A stretch of 64,000 nt of DNA from Marinilabiliales bacterium (GCA_003512955.1 DOTG01000015.1:62001-126000); one strand, 5' to 3'. Counted from the first letter of the stretch, positions 35,530-45,328 are shown. Program-made: numbers and translations. Notes: generated by a model not told the origin, from the letters alone.

Positions 35530-35800
35530 ATCTCAAATCCTAGGTCAGAAGTCAAGTGTCAAATTTTTATCCTTCTGTTATATCAATCAATTTGCTCCGG
35601 TAGGCTGAGAATAGTTTCGATTTGCTGACAAACCCAATATCAAAGGTAAAAGAGGTATCGGATATATTTTATAATGTATTCAAAAACAATGTTATATAAG
35701 CGAATGTATTTTTTGAATTGAACAAAAAAGGGGTTTGTTTTTTATATAGGATATACAACAGCGTTCTTTATTTATAAACTAACCATTAAATTGCACAACT
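35530..35800. other. Gap without gene
   Basis: AT-rich spacer between the MFS terminator and the next gene. I see no ORF, RNA gene or convincing promoter; any promoter of the following gene should lie in its right part. Confidence 0.5.
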
Positions 35801-36499
35801 ATGATTTTTGAAACCTTTGGCACTGTAATGAAAGAAGAAAATGTTAAAACCATTGAGCATGGAATTCTTCCCAATACATTTGTATTAGAAAATCTAGGTA
35901 TGTTTCCGGGATATTATGGCACACATTTTCCCACCCAAAAGGTGCCTGATTCCATTTTTTTAGTGCTGTCGCAAAAAGTATCGACCGAAAAAATCCTTAG
36001 GGTGACTCATGACATCAAGCGCAAAACTAAATTCGAATTTGAGGGGACACCCGCCAGCCTCACTATTTACAACAATGTCTATTTTTCTATCAGGTTGCGT
36101 TATTTGCATAGTTTAAATCATCTGATTGAGATTCAGGAACATTACCGTGATGCCGGGTTTGTATTTGCCAAAATGAAAAAGATCAACGAAACAGCAGTGA
36201 TTCATATTAAAAAGGTGTTCCATATTGAATCGCTGACCGAAAAGGTACTGAAAGACTCCGAAAAAGATATGTACTACCTAAAAATTGATGAGCAACTGAC
36301 CTGGAGCCATTTTAAAAAGTTGATTGCCCAGGTACGCAACAATGTCAAACTGCCGGCATTTGATGGTGCGTTGGCTGTGGTTTATGGTACCAAAGTTTTC
36401 GATTTAATCCGGATTTATTCCACGGGGATGAATACCGAACAATTGGAATTATTACACGATAAAGTTGAAGAATTGATTGCAAAATCACTTGAGGACTAA
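35801..36499 (+). CDS. Hypothetical protein
   Basis: A 232-residue soluble protein without signal peptide, membrane helix or known motif. The middle part reads like alternating strands and helices (TPASLTIYNNVYFSIRLRYLHSLNHLIEIQEHYRDAGFVFAKM) and the C-terminus is helical. Single gene, convergent with argH. Function unknown. Confidence 0.75.
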   Translation: MIFETFGTVMKEENVKTIEHGILPNTFVLENLGMFPGYYGTHFPTQKVPDSIFLVLSQKVSTEKILRVTHDIKRKTKFEFEGTPASLTIYNNVYFSIRLRYLHSLNHLIEIQEHYRDAGFVFAKMKKINETAVIHIKKVFHIESLTEKVLKDSEKDMYYLKIDEQLTWSHFKKLIAQVRNNVKLPAFDGALAVVYGTKVFDLIRIYSTGMNTEQLELLHDKVEELIAKSLED

Positions 36500-36554
36500 T
36501 CCACCGGATAAGTAACAAGGTACTGGCTTAGCATTTCCACTGTTAAGCCAGTTT

Positions 36555-37889
36555 TTATTTTGTTAAAAGACGGCGATAAGCCTGATGCACCCTATCAAAG
36601 TTTAACGATTCACTAACCTTTCTGAACTTCTCAATAATTTCGGGGTTGCAAAGGTTACCAATGCTGCCCTCGTGGGTGTGTGTGACTTTTAAATCGGTTT
36701 TAAAGGTTCCGTTTCCGATGGTTTCAGCCACTTGTTTGTAGGCATCCCTGAAAGGAACTCCCGCAAGAACCAAACGGTTGACCTCTTCCACACTAAAGGC
36801 ATATTTATATTTAGGATTTGATAAAACAGCATCTTTTACCTGGATTTGCGAAAGCATCAGTTCACTAAGTGTTAGACAAGCTTTGAGTTCGGTAAGTGCC
36901 GGGATTATTTGTTCCTTGAGCAATTGCAGTTCCCGGTGATATCCCGAGGGTAAATTGCTGGTTAAAAGGCTGATTTGGGTTGGTAATGACTTAATGATAT
37001 TGCATTTTCCACGTACCAGTTCCCAAACATCGGGGTTTTTTTTGTGTGGCATGATGGATGAACCCGTAGTAAATTCATCGGGAAAACTCACAAATCCGAA
37101 ATTCTGTGAATTGAAAAGACAAATATCCATAGCCATTTTTGAAAGGGTAGCCGCTACTCCGGCCATTGCGAACGACAGGGTTTGTTCCGCTTTTCCTCGG
37201 GTCATTTGGGCATAAACCACATTATAGTTGAGTTGCTCAAAGCCTAACAAATCGGTGGTCATTTGGCGGTTTAACGGGAATGATGAACCGTAACCTGCCG
37301 CAGAACCCAGCGGGTTTTGGTTGACTACCTGATAGGCCGCTTTCAGCAACGTTAAATCATCAACCAGGCTTTCGGCATAGGCACCAAACCACAGGCCAAA
37401 CGACGACGGCATGGCAATTTGGAGGTGTGTATAACCTGGGAGCAGTTTGTCTTTGTGTTTTTCGCTTAATTGAATCAACGTGGAAAAAAGCACTTCCATC
37501 GAACGGCTGATTTCCTCAGTTTCGGCCCGCAGAAAAAGTTTTACATCCACCAACACTTGATCGTTGCGGGAGCGCCCACTGTGAACTTTTTTGCCGACCT
37601 CACCCAAAACCCGTGTCAGCATCACTTCAACCTGCGAGTGAACATCTTCCACCCCTGGCTCAATGGAAAAGGTTCTGTCTTGTGTCTGTTGGTAAATCCG
37701 TTTTAATTCGGAATGAATCTGAGCCAACTCCTCTGAGGTTAAAAGCCCGATGGATTCTAGCATGGCAGTGTGTGCCAGGGTACCTAACACATCAAAGGGT
37801 GCGAGAAATAAATCCAATTCGCGGTCGTTTCCAACGGTAAAACTTTCTACCTTTTGGTTGGTTGCGGTGCCTTTGTCCCAGAGTTTCAC
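36555..37889 (-). CDS. argH: Argininosuccinate lyase
   Basis: A 444-residue member of the fumarase/aspartase superfamily. The signature GSSIMPHKKNPD and the N-terminal VEDVHSQVEVMLT and KVHSGRSRNDQV are diagnostic of ArgH, which splits argininosuccinate to arginine and fumarate in arginine synthesis. Length is normal for Bacteroidota. No other arg gene is adjacent, so it stands apart from the pathway genes. Confidence 0.96.
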   Translation of the reverse strand: MKLWDKGTATNQKVESFTVGNDRELDLFLAPFDVLGTLAHTAMLESIGLLTSEELAQIHSELKRIYQQTQDRTFSIEPGVEDVHSQVEVMLTRVLGEVGKKVHSGRSRNDQVLVDVKLFLRAETEEISRSMEVLFSTLIQLSEKHKDKLLPGYTHLQIAMPSSFGLWFGAYAESLVDDLTLLKAAYQVVNQNPLGSAAGYGSSFPLNRQMTTDLLGFEQLNYNVVYAQMTRGKAEQTLSFAMAGVAATLSKMAMDICLFNSQNFGFVSFPDEFTTGSSIMPHKKNPDVWELVRGKCNIIKSLPTQISLLTSNLPSGYHRELQLLKEQIIPALTELKACLTLSELMLSQIQVKDAVLSNPKYKYAFSVEEVNRLVLAGVPFRDAYKQVAETIGNGTFKTDLKVTHTHEGSIGNLCNPEIIEKFRKVSESLNFDRVHQAYRRLLTK

Positions 37890-38005
37890 GTTTGCTGTTA
37901 TTTGAGTGTTAAACTATTATTTGAAAAGCCAAAAATAACAAGAATTGTTGGCAAAAAGGTTATCTTCGTTCGGATATATAAATTAACTGTCTAAAAAGTT
38001 GCTTC

Positions 38006-38752
38006 ATGAAAAACTGTTGGCCATTGGTTTTTTTTATCGTATTTGTAAGTTCATGTAATCAGGAGCCTTTGGTTTTAGTATCAAAAGATTCAAAACTGAT
38101 GGTTCAGCAATGGTTGAAAAACGAAGATTCCACTTTATGGATTCGGGAGTTTTATTCCATTCCGACCGATTCGATGGATTATTTTCTGGCAATGGCCGAT
38201 GGAATGGTTTTATGTGGGGGCGAAGATGTGAACCCCATTCATTATAACAAGCCGGAATACGATTCAATTTGCGAGGGATACGACGATTTCCGCGATTCTA
38301 TTGAATTGTTGATGATCCGGTTTGCCATGGAACATAAGGTTCCTATTTTTGGGATTTGCCGGGGCCATCAGATTTTGAATGTGGGAAATGGTGGAACTCT
38401 CATTCCCGATATCCCTACCTTTATTCCTTCGAGCACGCTCACCCACCGGGTTAAAACGTACGATGCCCATTGGGTGAATACTGAAGCTCAATCCTGGTTG
38501 AAGACCTGTTTTGGTGCAGATAGTTTTCGGGTAAACAGCCGGCATCACCAATCGGTTGATTTGGTTGCGTCCGGTTTTACAGTTGCCGCGTATGCTCCCG
38601 ACGGGGTGATTGAATCCATTGAATTTTCTGATACATTAAAACATCCGTTTGCAGTTGGGGTACAATGGCATCCCGAGGCATTGAATGATTCTTTATCAAA
38701 GCAAATGGCTAAACACTTTCTAAACAAGGTGGCTTTTGCAGGTTTGCAGTGA
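38006..38752 (+). CDS. Class I amidotransferase-like (C26) lipoprotein
   Basis: A 248-residue protein with a lipoprotein signal (lipobox Cys17). The remainder is a class I glutamine amidotransferase or C26 peptidase fold: nucleophile Cys118 in GICRGHQILN, and His222/Glu224 in VQWHPEA. Relatives hydrolyse gamma-glutamyl bonds, such as gamma-glutamyl-GABA hydrolase (PuuD). A lipid-anchored form suggests action on extracellular gamma-glutamyl peptides; the precise substrate is unknown. Confidence 0.88.
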   Translation: MKNCWPLVFFIVFVSSCNQEPLVLVSKDSKLMVQQWLKNEDSTLWIREFYSIPTDSMDYFLAMADGMVLCGGEDVNPIHYNKPEYDSICEGYDDFRDSIELLMIRFAMEHKVPIFGICRGHQILNVGNGGTLIPDIPTFIPSSTLTHRVKTYDAHWVNTEAQSWLKTCFGADSFRVNSRHHQSVDLVASGFTVAAYAPDGVIESIEFSDTLKHPFAVGVQWHPEALNDSLSKQMAKHFLNKVAFAGLQ

Positions 38753-39078
38753 ACTCAGGAATAGTTTCAATAGCGGGGTTGAAAGAAAAGAATTATGCTT
38801 ATTCAATGTCGTTTAGTTAGCAGGATGAATATTTTAGTATCAAGTAGTCAGTACCAAGATATGAGATTGAGAGATACGAGACACAAGATTATTATGCTGA
38901 TGTGTCAATGTGCTCATGAGCTAATGACCATATGGGCACATGAATTTCTGCCTCCCGTCTTCGGTTTCCGGTCTCCATGTTCTTCGCGGTTAATTTTACT
39001 TTACACTTATAAGCCTTAACTAAACATCATTGAAATCTTATTCCGGATAAATATTCCAGTCATATAATCAATAGTGAA
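38753..39078. other. Gap without gene, left of the MITE
   Basis: No credible gene. A short frame at 38795-39019 has poor protein character. TAGTGAA at 39072-39078 is the left target duplication of the element that follows. The right flank 39392-39610 has the matching duplication and the leader of the YfiR gene. Confidence 0.5.
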
Positions 39079-39391
39079 TGGGTGTACGACATTTCCCCCT
39101 TTTTCTGAATTACTCTGTCGCTTCAACTATCAGCTGGCTCAGTATTTTGATTTGCCCACTTTTGTAACCCACCCCCAAGTTGAGCCTTTGTTGTGCACCG
39201 GATGAAGTACATCATCGTCCTAATAATTTCATTCCATCTTATATTTTTTGTGTTTTTCGTATTTTTTCGTTGTTAACTTTTTTGAGGGCAATGGAACAAA
39301 AAATCTATTTCAACAACAGAAAGCACGAAAAATTCTAAAACAAAAGATTACTTGTATTCTTTTGAAAAAAGGGAATTTCGTTGTACACCCA
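39079..39391. mobile_element. MITE-like non-coding element with 7-bp target duplication
   Basis: 313 bp bounded by inverted TGGGTGTAC (39079-39087) and GTACACCCA (39383-39391); the similarity continues inward (ACGACATTTCCC.. against GGGAATTTCGTT..). Both sides carry the direct repeat TAGTGAA (39072-39078 and 39392-39398). An inner inverted repeat (TTTTTGTGTTTTTCG, CGAAAAA with CAACAACAGAAAGCACG) suggests a long hairpin. No transposase frame. It would be moved by a transposase encoded elsewhere. Confidence 0.75.
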
Positions 39392-39610
39392 TAGTGAATT
39401 GACATTGTACCTATTGAATCACAGTAAGTTGTATTCTTGATACTGTTTGGCAACGGTTCCCAGACTGATGCGTGTCATTTGTTATGGTGCACTACTTCAC
39501 CTGCACAACCCATGCTCATCATAACTAATTTTCAAACCTAACTGCAGATTCCCCGTTTTAGGGGATAGAAATTAGTTAAGCGAATAATTTAATTTAAAAA
39601 AGAGAAATAA

Positions 39611-40129
39611 ATGAAAAAGTTAGTAGTAATCATTTTGGCTTTTGTGGGTGCTGTAACCATGAATGTAAATGCAAATGAGATTGTTAAGTACAAATCGATG
39701 TTTACTTTGAATTTTATCCGTTATGTAGGTTGGCCTGAGGAAGTAAAACAAGGTGATTTTGTTATTGGGGTTTTACGGAACAAGGAATTGGCTTCGGAAT
39801 TGAGAAGTCAAACTGAGGGAAAAAAGTTTGGATTCCAGACCATTGTTGTGAAAGAATTTAATAACATTGATGAAATTACCGATTGCCAATTGATTTATGT
39901 TTCCGAGGGTAGCAATTTTTCAAGAAACGCAGGGGCCATTTCGCAAAAAGTAGGAAAGAGTACCTTAATCATTTCAGAAAACAATGGTGCCATCTCAAAC
40001 GGTTCAATGATCAACTTTGTGGTGGTTGACGATTTGTTAAAGTTTGAAGTTAGTCCTACCAATGCCCAATCGAAAGGTTTGACTTTAAGTAGCAGCCTGG
40101 TTTCGATGAAGAACGCCATCCGCATGTAA
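39611..40129 (+). CDS. YfiR-family periplasmic protein
   Basis: A 172-residue exported protein (signal peptide ends about NVNA). YKSMFTLNFIRYVGWPE, GDFVIGVL, CQLIYVSEGS, KSTLIISENNGAISNGSMINFVVVDDLLKFEVSPTNAQSKGLTLSSSLVSM are the conserved blocks of YfiR (DUF4154). YfiR in Pseudomonas is a redox-sensitive periplasmic inhibitor of the diguanylate cyclase YfiN; no GGDEF gene is next to this one, so the partner may be a different sensor. It has only one Cys, so disulfide-based sensing as in YfiR is unlikely. Confidence 0.88.
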   Translation: MKKLVVIILAFVGAVTMNVNANEIVKYKSMFTLNFIRYVGWPEEVKQGDFVIGVLRNKELASELRSQTEGKKFGFQTIVVKEFNNIDEITDCQLIYVSEGSNFSRNAGAISQKVGKSTLIISENNGAISNGSMINFVVVDDLLKFEVSPTNAQSKGLTLSSSLVSMKNAIRM

Positions 40130-40205
40130 AAATCCTTTAAATCCCTCTTTTTTAATTGGTAATAGAATTAAGAAATTTGGTTTAGTTAATAGATTTAGTT
40201 GTTAG

Positions 40206-40229
40206 GCAGGTTTTATACCTGCTTTTTTT
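40206..40229 (+). terminator. Terminator after the YfiR gene
   Basis: GCAGGT-TTTAT-ACCTGC followed by T7. It separates two convergent genes. Confidence 0.8.
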
Positions 40230-40259
40230 GTCTCTTTTGAGACTGTAGCGACCTCCGGA

Positions 40260-42032
40260 TTATTCCTCCGAAAAATAGACCAACACCTTCCGGTAAGCTG
40301 TATAAATTTTTGATTTGGAAATGAAACCGTCATATTTTCCATCCCGGATAACCGGAAGGTTCCAGGCCCCCGATTCTTCGAACTTATGCATCACTACTTC
40401 CATGGAATCGGAAAGTTCCACAATATCGGGTGGGGCAGTCATCAGCTCATGAACAAAGGTATCGTCGTACACCTCGGGATTGAACATGATATCACGGATA
40501 TTGTCAAGCAATACAATTCCCTGTAGTTCCAGTTTATTATTCACTACCGGAAATATATTCCGTTTGGATCGGCTGATAATGTGAACCAGTTCGCGCAAGG
40601 TCTGGTCCGGCCGCACGGTCATCAAATCGCGTTCAATTTCCCGATCCAGCCGCATCAAAGTTAAAGCAGCCCGGTCCTTATTGTGGGTAATCAATTCCCC
40701 GCGGCGGGCCAGACGTTTTGTGTAAATGGAGTGTGGTTCAAAATACATAATCGTGAGGTACGACATGGTGGAAGCGGTTATCAAAGGAATAAACAATCCG
40801 TAACCGCCGGTAATTTCAGCAATCAAGAAAATAGAGGTCATGGGGGCGTGCATCACCCCCGACATAAAAGCTGCCATACCAACCAAGGCAAAGTTGGCTT
40901 CGCTCACATGAATAAAACTAAATCGGTTCAAGAGGATGGCAACCAAAAAACCCAAAACCCCACCCATAAACAGGGAAGGTGCAAAAACACCGCCCACCCC
41001 GCCAGGCCCTGTGGTAAACGAAGTTGCAAATGTTTTGAAAACCAATAGCAGGCTCAGAAATATTACAATGCCCCAAAAGTTATCTTTTAACGAATAAAAA
41101 AAGCTGTGCGAAAGCAGTGCCTGAACATCGCCCGAAAGGATGGCATGGAGCGAGACGTAGCCTTCGCCAAAAAGTGGTGGAAAGATGAAAATGAGCAAAC
41201 CTAAACCGATGGCACCAACAATTATCTTAGTCCATCGTTTTTTAAAGGTTTCGAACCAACCTTCGACGAACATGGTTGTCCGTGTAAAATAAAGGCTCAG
41301 CAAGCCAGCCGTAATTCCCAGGACCAGGTACCATGGTAAATTTCCGATAACAAAATGTTCTTTTAGCTGAAAGCTGAATAATGCCGCACTGTGCCCCATA
41401 AAAAAGTAGGAGATGACAGCAGCTGTGGCTGCCGAAATAAGCAACGGTATCAGGGAGGCCATGGTTAAATCGAGCATCAGCACTTCGAGGGTGAACACAA
41501 CTCCGGCTATGGGAGCTTTAAAAATTCCGGCCACCGCACCAGCAGCACCGCATCCAATGAGCAGGATGATTTGTTTGTAATTTAACCGCAACATGCGGGC
41601 TAAATTGGAGCCGATGGATGCTCCTGTTAAAACAATGGGAGCTTCGGCTCCTACGGAACCTCCAAAGCCAATGGTAAACGTACTTCCGATTATGCTGGAA
41701 TAGGTGTTGTGGGGTTTAAGAATCCCATTTTTTTTTGATATGGAATAAAGGATGCGGCTGACCCCGTGTCCAATTTTATCTTTAATAAAATAATTGACCC
41801 ATAACACGGTAAATATGATTCCAATTCCGGGGAGTGCCAAATAAATAAAACTTCCGGTACCAATATCCATATTGCTATCTAAAAAATTATGTGTAAAGTG
41901 TATTGTAGTTTTTAGAACAACAGCAGCCAGCCCACTTAAAATACCGACCACAAAGCTTAACATGATGATAAATTGTTTTTCGCGGAGGTGTTTGCCGCGC
42001 CAGATGGTGATTCGTTCAAAAAAATCGGTCAT
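40260..42032 (-). CDS. ClC chloride channel/antiporter with CBS domains
   Basis: A 590-residue membrane protein: a ClC domain (about 20-440) with GFGGSVGAEAPIVLTG (Glu in the gating position of G(K/R)EGP), GIFKAPIAGVVFTLEVL and GPGGVGGVFAPSLFMGG, then two CBS modules (about 455-585). The first classic motif GSGIP is replaced by GHGVSRIL. ClC proteins exchange chloride and protons or conduct anions; CBS domains bind adenosine nucleotides and set activity. Monocistronic. Confidence 0.93.
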   Translation of the reverse strand: MTDFFERITIWRGKHLREKQFIIMLSFVVGILSGLAAVVLKTTIHFTHNFLDSNMDIGTGSFIYLALPGIGIIFTVLWVNYFIKDKIGHGVSRILYSISKKNGILKPHNTYSSIIGSTFTIGFGGSVGAEAPIVLTGASIGSNLARMLRLNYKQIILLIGCGAAGAVAGIFKAPIAGVVFTLEVLMLDLTMASLIPLLISAATAAVISYFFMGHSAALFSFQLKEHFVIGNLPWYLVLGITAGLLSLYFTRTTMFVEGWFETFKKRWTKIIVGAIGLGLLIFIFPPLFGEGYVSLHAILSGDVQALLSHSFFYSLKDNFWGIVIFLSLLLVFKTFATSFTTGPGGVGGVFAPSLFMGGVLGFLVAILLNRFSFIHVSEANFALVGMAAFMSGVMHAPMTSIFLIAEITGGYGLFIPLITASTMSYLTIMYFEPHSIYTKRLARRGELITHNKDRAALTLMRLDREIERDLMTVRPDQTLRELVHIISRSKRNIFPVVNNKLELQGIVLLDNIRDIMFNPEVYDDTFVHELMTAPPDIVELSDSMEVVMHKFEESGAWNLPVIRDGKYDGFISKSKIYTAYRKVLVYFSEE

Positions 42033-42169
42033 ATTAAAAATACTTGTGGTATAAAAATGATAAGTAATAAAAAGTGATGCAAATATATTTCTAATTGATA
42101 AAATACAACCCTTAAATTTAAGATAACCACACTCTTTTTTTTAAAATATCAGTAAAGGGCTTACAAGTG

Positions 42170-42185
42170 ATGACAATTCGTGACA
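42170..42185 (+). promoter_or_regulatory. Putative response-regulator box 1
   Basis: ATGACAATTCGTGACA, 94 bp before the start of the small secreted protein at 42279. It matches 15 of 16 bases of the site at 45224. A further GTGACAA occurs at 42201. TACCTTTG (42228-42235) downstream fits a -7 element. Confidence 0.5.
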
Positions 42186-42278
42186 CCGTTTTATTTTCTG
42201 GTGACAACGATGATAGTTTCATACCCTACCTTTGTTTCGTAAAATTTTATTGATGTTGTAACCTTAAAATCTAAAACT

Positions 42279-42752
42279 ATGAAAACCATTGCTTTTTTAG
42301 CCATTTTTGTAACCATAGGCATGTTAACAAATGCCCATGTAATTCAACCTAAATATGTAATAACTGAAACCGATACCTTCTTTTGCGAAAAATTACATGT
42401 GGGAGTTTTTAAAACCAAATGTGTACTTTATTCCGGAGAAAAAATGGTGATACCAACTGGTGAGGTACTATCTTACTCGAATTTTGGCAAAACCATGGTG
42501 AAATTGCCGGTATATGTAAAAAACAAAAAAACCAATAAATTGCAGATGATGGAGCTGGTGAGCTACAGCCATGGAATCCGCATTTATAAATACGAATATT
42601 ACAATGGAGCTAAAGATTGTACCGATGCATTGTTCTGTTTTTACGACAGGAATGAATGTATTCTCACACAGGTTAACCCCGATTTAGCCCAGATAATGAA
42701 TTTCTTAAATAAATACCAATCGGAAAGTCATGAACTTTTAACTTCAGAATAA
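42279..42752 (+). CDS. Small exported protein of unknown function
   Basis: A 157-residue protein with a signal peptide (ends near TNAHV, residue 19) and four or more Cys (FFCEKL, KTKCVL, AKDCTDALFC, NECIL), which may form disulfides. No known family. It lies 5' of the sensor kinase gene on the same strand and has the putative regulator box upstream, so it may be regulated by this kinase-regulator pair. Confidence 0.7.
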   Translation: MKTIAFLAIFVTIGMLTNAHVIQPKYVITETDTFFCEKLHVGVFKTKCVLYSGEKMVIPTGEVLSYSNFGKTMVKLPVYVKNKKTNKLQMMELVSYSHGIRIYKYEYYNGAKDCTDALFCFYDRNECILTQVNPDLAQIMNFLNKYQSESHELLTSE

Positions 42753-42966
42753 GGCGGATTGTTATAAATTGATGAATTGAAAGATTTTTATTCAAAACTT
42801 TTCCTATCGGAAAGGGGGGTCAGGTTAAGTTTGTTCAGCCATCGGATAACTCAAGGGTGTTGTCCGGTGGCTCCGTTTTAAGATCCGGTAAAAGGTTCTT
42901 ATCATAGGTTGAGAAATAGTCACAGATGTTTTATAATTTTAGTCCATTAATTTTTAAAAAAAGGAA

Positions 42967-44523
42967 ATGAAAAGTACCCTTCACCGTATTCTGGTGGCAC
43001 TTATCATCATTGTGTTCCTGCCTCTGGCGTCGATCACGTTTTATGAGTATTTAAAACTTGATGATCAGGAAAAATTGATTAGCGATGTGTATAAAAGCCA
43101 GTTGGAGTCGATGGTTTCCTCCCTTAATTCATATTCTCAGGATGTGGCCAATAACTGGGCACAGCGTTTTGAATCATCGCTCAAATACGAAAAGGACACC
43201 AATGGTGTAGTTTTGAAACGATTAATGGATGAGAATCCATCCATTACGGCCATTTTTATGGCTCCACTGAATGGCCGTTCCCAAAAAATCCATCAATCAC
43301 AAAATTCTTCGTTAAATGATGATTTTTTTGAGAACCTTATGCAATTGCAGGCAAAAAATCTTACACAATTGGTCAGCTACTTTAAAAACAATTACCGGAA
43401 ATTTCTGACCTATGCGGTTGACGATAAAACCAGCATCATTTATTTTATTGCCGAAGATGCCGGGGGGGATATGTTTGCCTGTTTTTTTGAAGTTGAAAAC
43501 TATCCATTTCTGGAAGATAATCTGAGTTCCAAGATGCAGTCTATCGCTCAGGAAGATTTTGTTATTACACTCATGGATTCGGTGACTACAGAAGTATTGG
43601 TATCCACCGAAAAACAGCTTGACAAATCTTTGGATTACGATTTGGAAGGGGCTTTGTGGTTGATGCCTCAGGTAAAGATCAAGATCAGTCTGAAAAGCGA
43701 AACCATCAGCGATTTGGTAAAGGGCAGAGTTACCGAAGGATTAATTTTATTTGCCATGATACTCCTGGTACTTTTGGTGGGTATCTGGTTCCTGTACGCG
43801 AGCATTAAGCGCGAAATTCAGTTAACCCAAATAAAATCGGAGTTTATAGCCAATGTGTCGCACGAAATCCGGACACCATTGGCACTCATCAGTATGTACA
43901 TTGAGACCCTTGAAATGGGTAGGGTAACAGCAACTGATAAAGTGCATGAATATTATCAGATCATCAGTAAAGAAACGCAACGGCTTACCGGGATGGTGAA
44001 TAAAATACTGAACTTTTCGAAAATGGAAAATGGAAAGCGTCAGTTTAAATTTGCTCTTTATGATTTAAATTCTATAACACAGAAGGTATTGGAAACCTAC
44101 GATTTTCACTTTGTGAACAAAGGGTTTGAACATCACTTTTTGCCTGCCGAAAACCTGCCACAGAACCATTGCGATCAGGATGCTGTTGCCGATGCATTGA
44201 TCAACCTGATTGACAACGCGGTAAAATACAGTCCCGATAAAAAGTACATCGAAATACGTACCGGGACTGAAAAGAACTTCACCTACGTGGAAGTGAAAGA
44301 TTTTGGGCAAGGGATTTCAAAAAAGCATCACAAACTGGTATTTGATAAGTTTTACCGGGTGACCAACGAAAACCTGGCGAATAAAGTGAAAGGCACTGGG
44401 TTGGGGTTGGCTATCGTCAGCGAAATAGTCAAAGGGCACAAAGGAAAGGTTACTTTAACCAGCAAGCTGAATGAAGGAAGCACCTTCCGGTTATATTTCC
44501 CTACCGATTTTAAATCAAGCTAA
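42967..44523 (+). CDS. Sensor histidine kinase with periplasmic domain
   Basis: A 518-residue membrane kinase: TM1 (about 8-25), periplasmic sensor (about 26-255), TM2 (about 257-279), HisKA with H299 in VSHEIRTPLALIS and HATPase_c (about 395-515; N box INLIDNAVKYS, G1 VKDFGQGI, G2 GTGLGLAIV). The sensor region has no recognised fold. It pairs with the regulator gene 11 bp downstream. Signal unknown; the neighbouring GH2-type genes hint at envelope or glycan stress. Confidence 0.94.
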   Translation: MKSTLHRILVALIIIVFLPLASITFYEYLKLDDQEKLISDVYKSQLESMVSSLNSYSQDVANNWAQRFESSLKYEKDTNGVVLKRLMDENPSITAIFMAPLNGRSQKIHQSQNSSLNDDFFENLMQLQAKNLTQLVSYFKNNYRKFLTYAVDDKTSIIYFIAEDAGGDMFACFFEVENYPFLEDNLSSKMQSIAQEDFVITLMDSVTTEVLVSTEKQLDKSLDYDLEGALWLMPQVKIKISLKSETISDLVKGRVTEGLILFAMILLVLLVGIWFLYASIKREIQLTQIKSEFIANVSHEIRTPLALISMYIETLEMGRVTATDKVHEYYQIISKETQRLTGMVNKILNFSKMENGKRQFKFALYDLNSITQKVLETYDFHFVNKGFEHHFLPAENLPQNHCDQDAVADALINLIDNAVKYSPDKKYIEIRTGTEKNFTYVEVKDFGQGISKKHHKLVFDKFYRVTNENLANKVKGTGLGLAIVSEIVKGHKGKVTLTSKLNEGSTFRLYFPTDFKSS

Positions 44524-44534
44524 AACCAAACAAA

Positions 44535-45221
44535 ATGATTAAAATACTGATTGTTGAGGACGAAGTGGCCATGTTAAAAGGGTTACAGGATAACCTGGAA
44601 TTTGAAGGTTATGCCGTAGATACCGCTAACAACGGAAAAGATGGGTTGCAAAAAATGCTTACCAATAAATATCATCTGGCATTGCTCGATGTGATGATGC
44701 CCGAACTATCTGGTTTTGATGTGTGTAAAACAGCACGGGGCAAAGGGATTAAAACCCCTGTGATTATGCTCACGGCCAAAGCCGAGGAGATTGACAAAGT
44801 GTTGGGGCTCGAACTGGGTGCCGATGATTACATTACCAAACCTTTCAGCTTGCGTGAACTGCTGGCCCGTATCCGTGCCATTTTGCGCAGGGCCGGCATT
44901 GATGAACCCAACGAAGAAAACAGGCAGGTAGAAATTGGCAACATGAAGGTGAATTTTGCTCTGTATGTAGCTACTGTTCAGGGTGAAGAGGTGAAGCTTT
45001 CGCATAAAGAATTTGAAATCCTGCATTACCTTTTTGTACACAAAAACGAAACCGTAAGCCGCGACGATTTACTCAACAATGTTTGGGGCACCGATTACCA
45101 GCCTACCTCACGTACCATCGACAATTTTGTGCTGAAACTCAGGCAAAAGATTGAAAAAGACCCCAACGATGCCAGAATCATTTTAACAGTGCATGGCGTT
45201 GGTTACAAGCTGATTTTGTAA
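44535..45221 (+). CDS. OmpR-family response regulator
   Basis: A 228-residue regulator with receiver (1-120; D52 in LLDVMMPELSG, K in ITKPFSLREL) and a winged helix Trans_reg_C domain (about 130-228; SHKEFEILHYLFVHKNETVSRDDLLNNVWG..SRTIDNFVLKLRQKIE). It likely binds direct-repeat sites such as TGACAATTyGTGACA found just downstream and upstream of the operon. Confidence 0.95.
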   Translation: MIKILIVEDEVAMLKGLQDNLEFEGYAVDTANNGKDGLQKMLTNKYHLALLDVMMPELSGFDVCKTARGKGIKTPVIMLTAKAEEIDKVLGLELGADDYITKPFSLRELLARIRAILRRAGIDEPNEENRQVEIGNMKVNFALYVATVQGEEVKLSHKEFEILHYLFVHKNETVSRDDLLNNVWGTDYQPTSRTIDNFVLKLRQKIEKDPNDARIILTVHGVGYKLIL

Positions 45222-45223
45222 CC

Positions 45224-45239
45224 ATGACAATTTGTGACA
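45224..45239 (+). promoter_or_regulatory. Putative response-regulator box 2
   Basis: ATGACAATTTGTGACA starts three bases after the regulator stop and about 105 bp upstream of the GH2-type pair. It matches box 1 in 15 of 16 bases. More partial copies (TAACACAATGCTGACAC) follow, and CACAAGTGAT is shared with the region before box 1. Confidence 0.5.
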
Positions 45240-45328
45240 ATTCCTAACACAATGCTGACACTATTCACAAGTGATTCAACCATCTTTGCAGGGTAAAATA
45301 GCAAATGAACCTTAAAACTACACGGTAT

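Noticed and set aside
38795..39019. A 74-residue frame in the long gap
   Set aside because: Composition unlike a protein (repeated Arg, Cys and Met in low-complexity DNA), no start signal and no motif.
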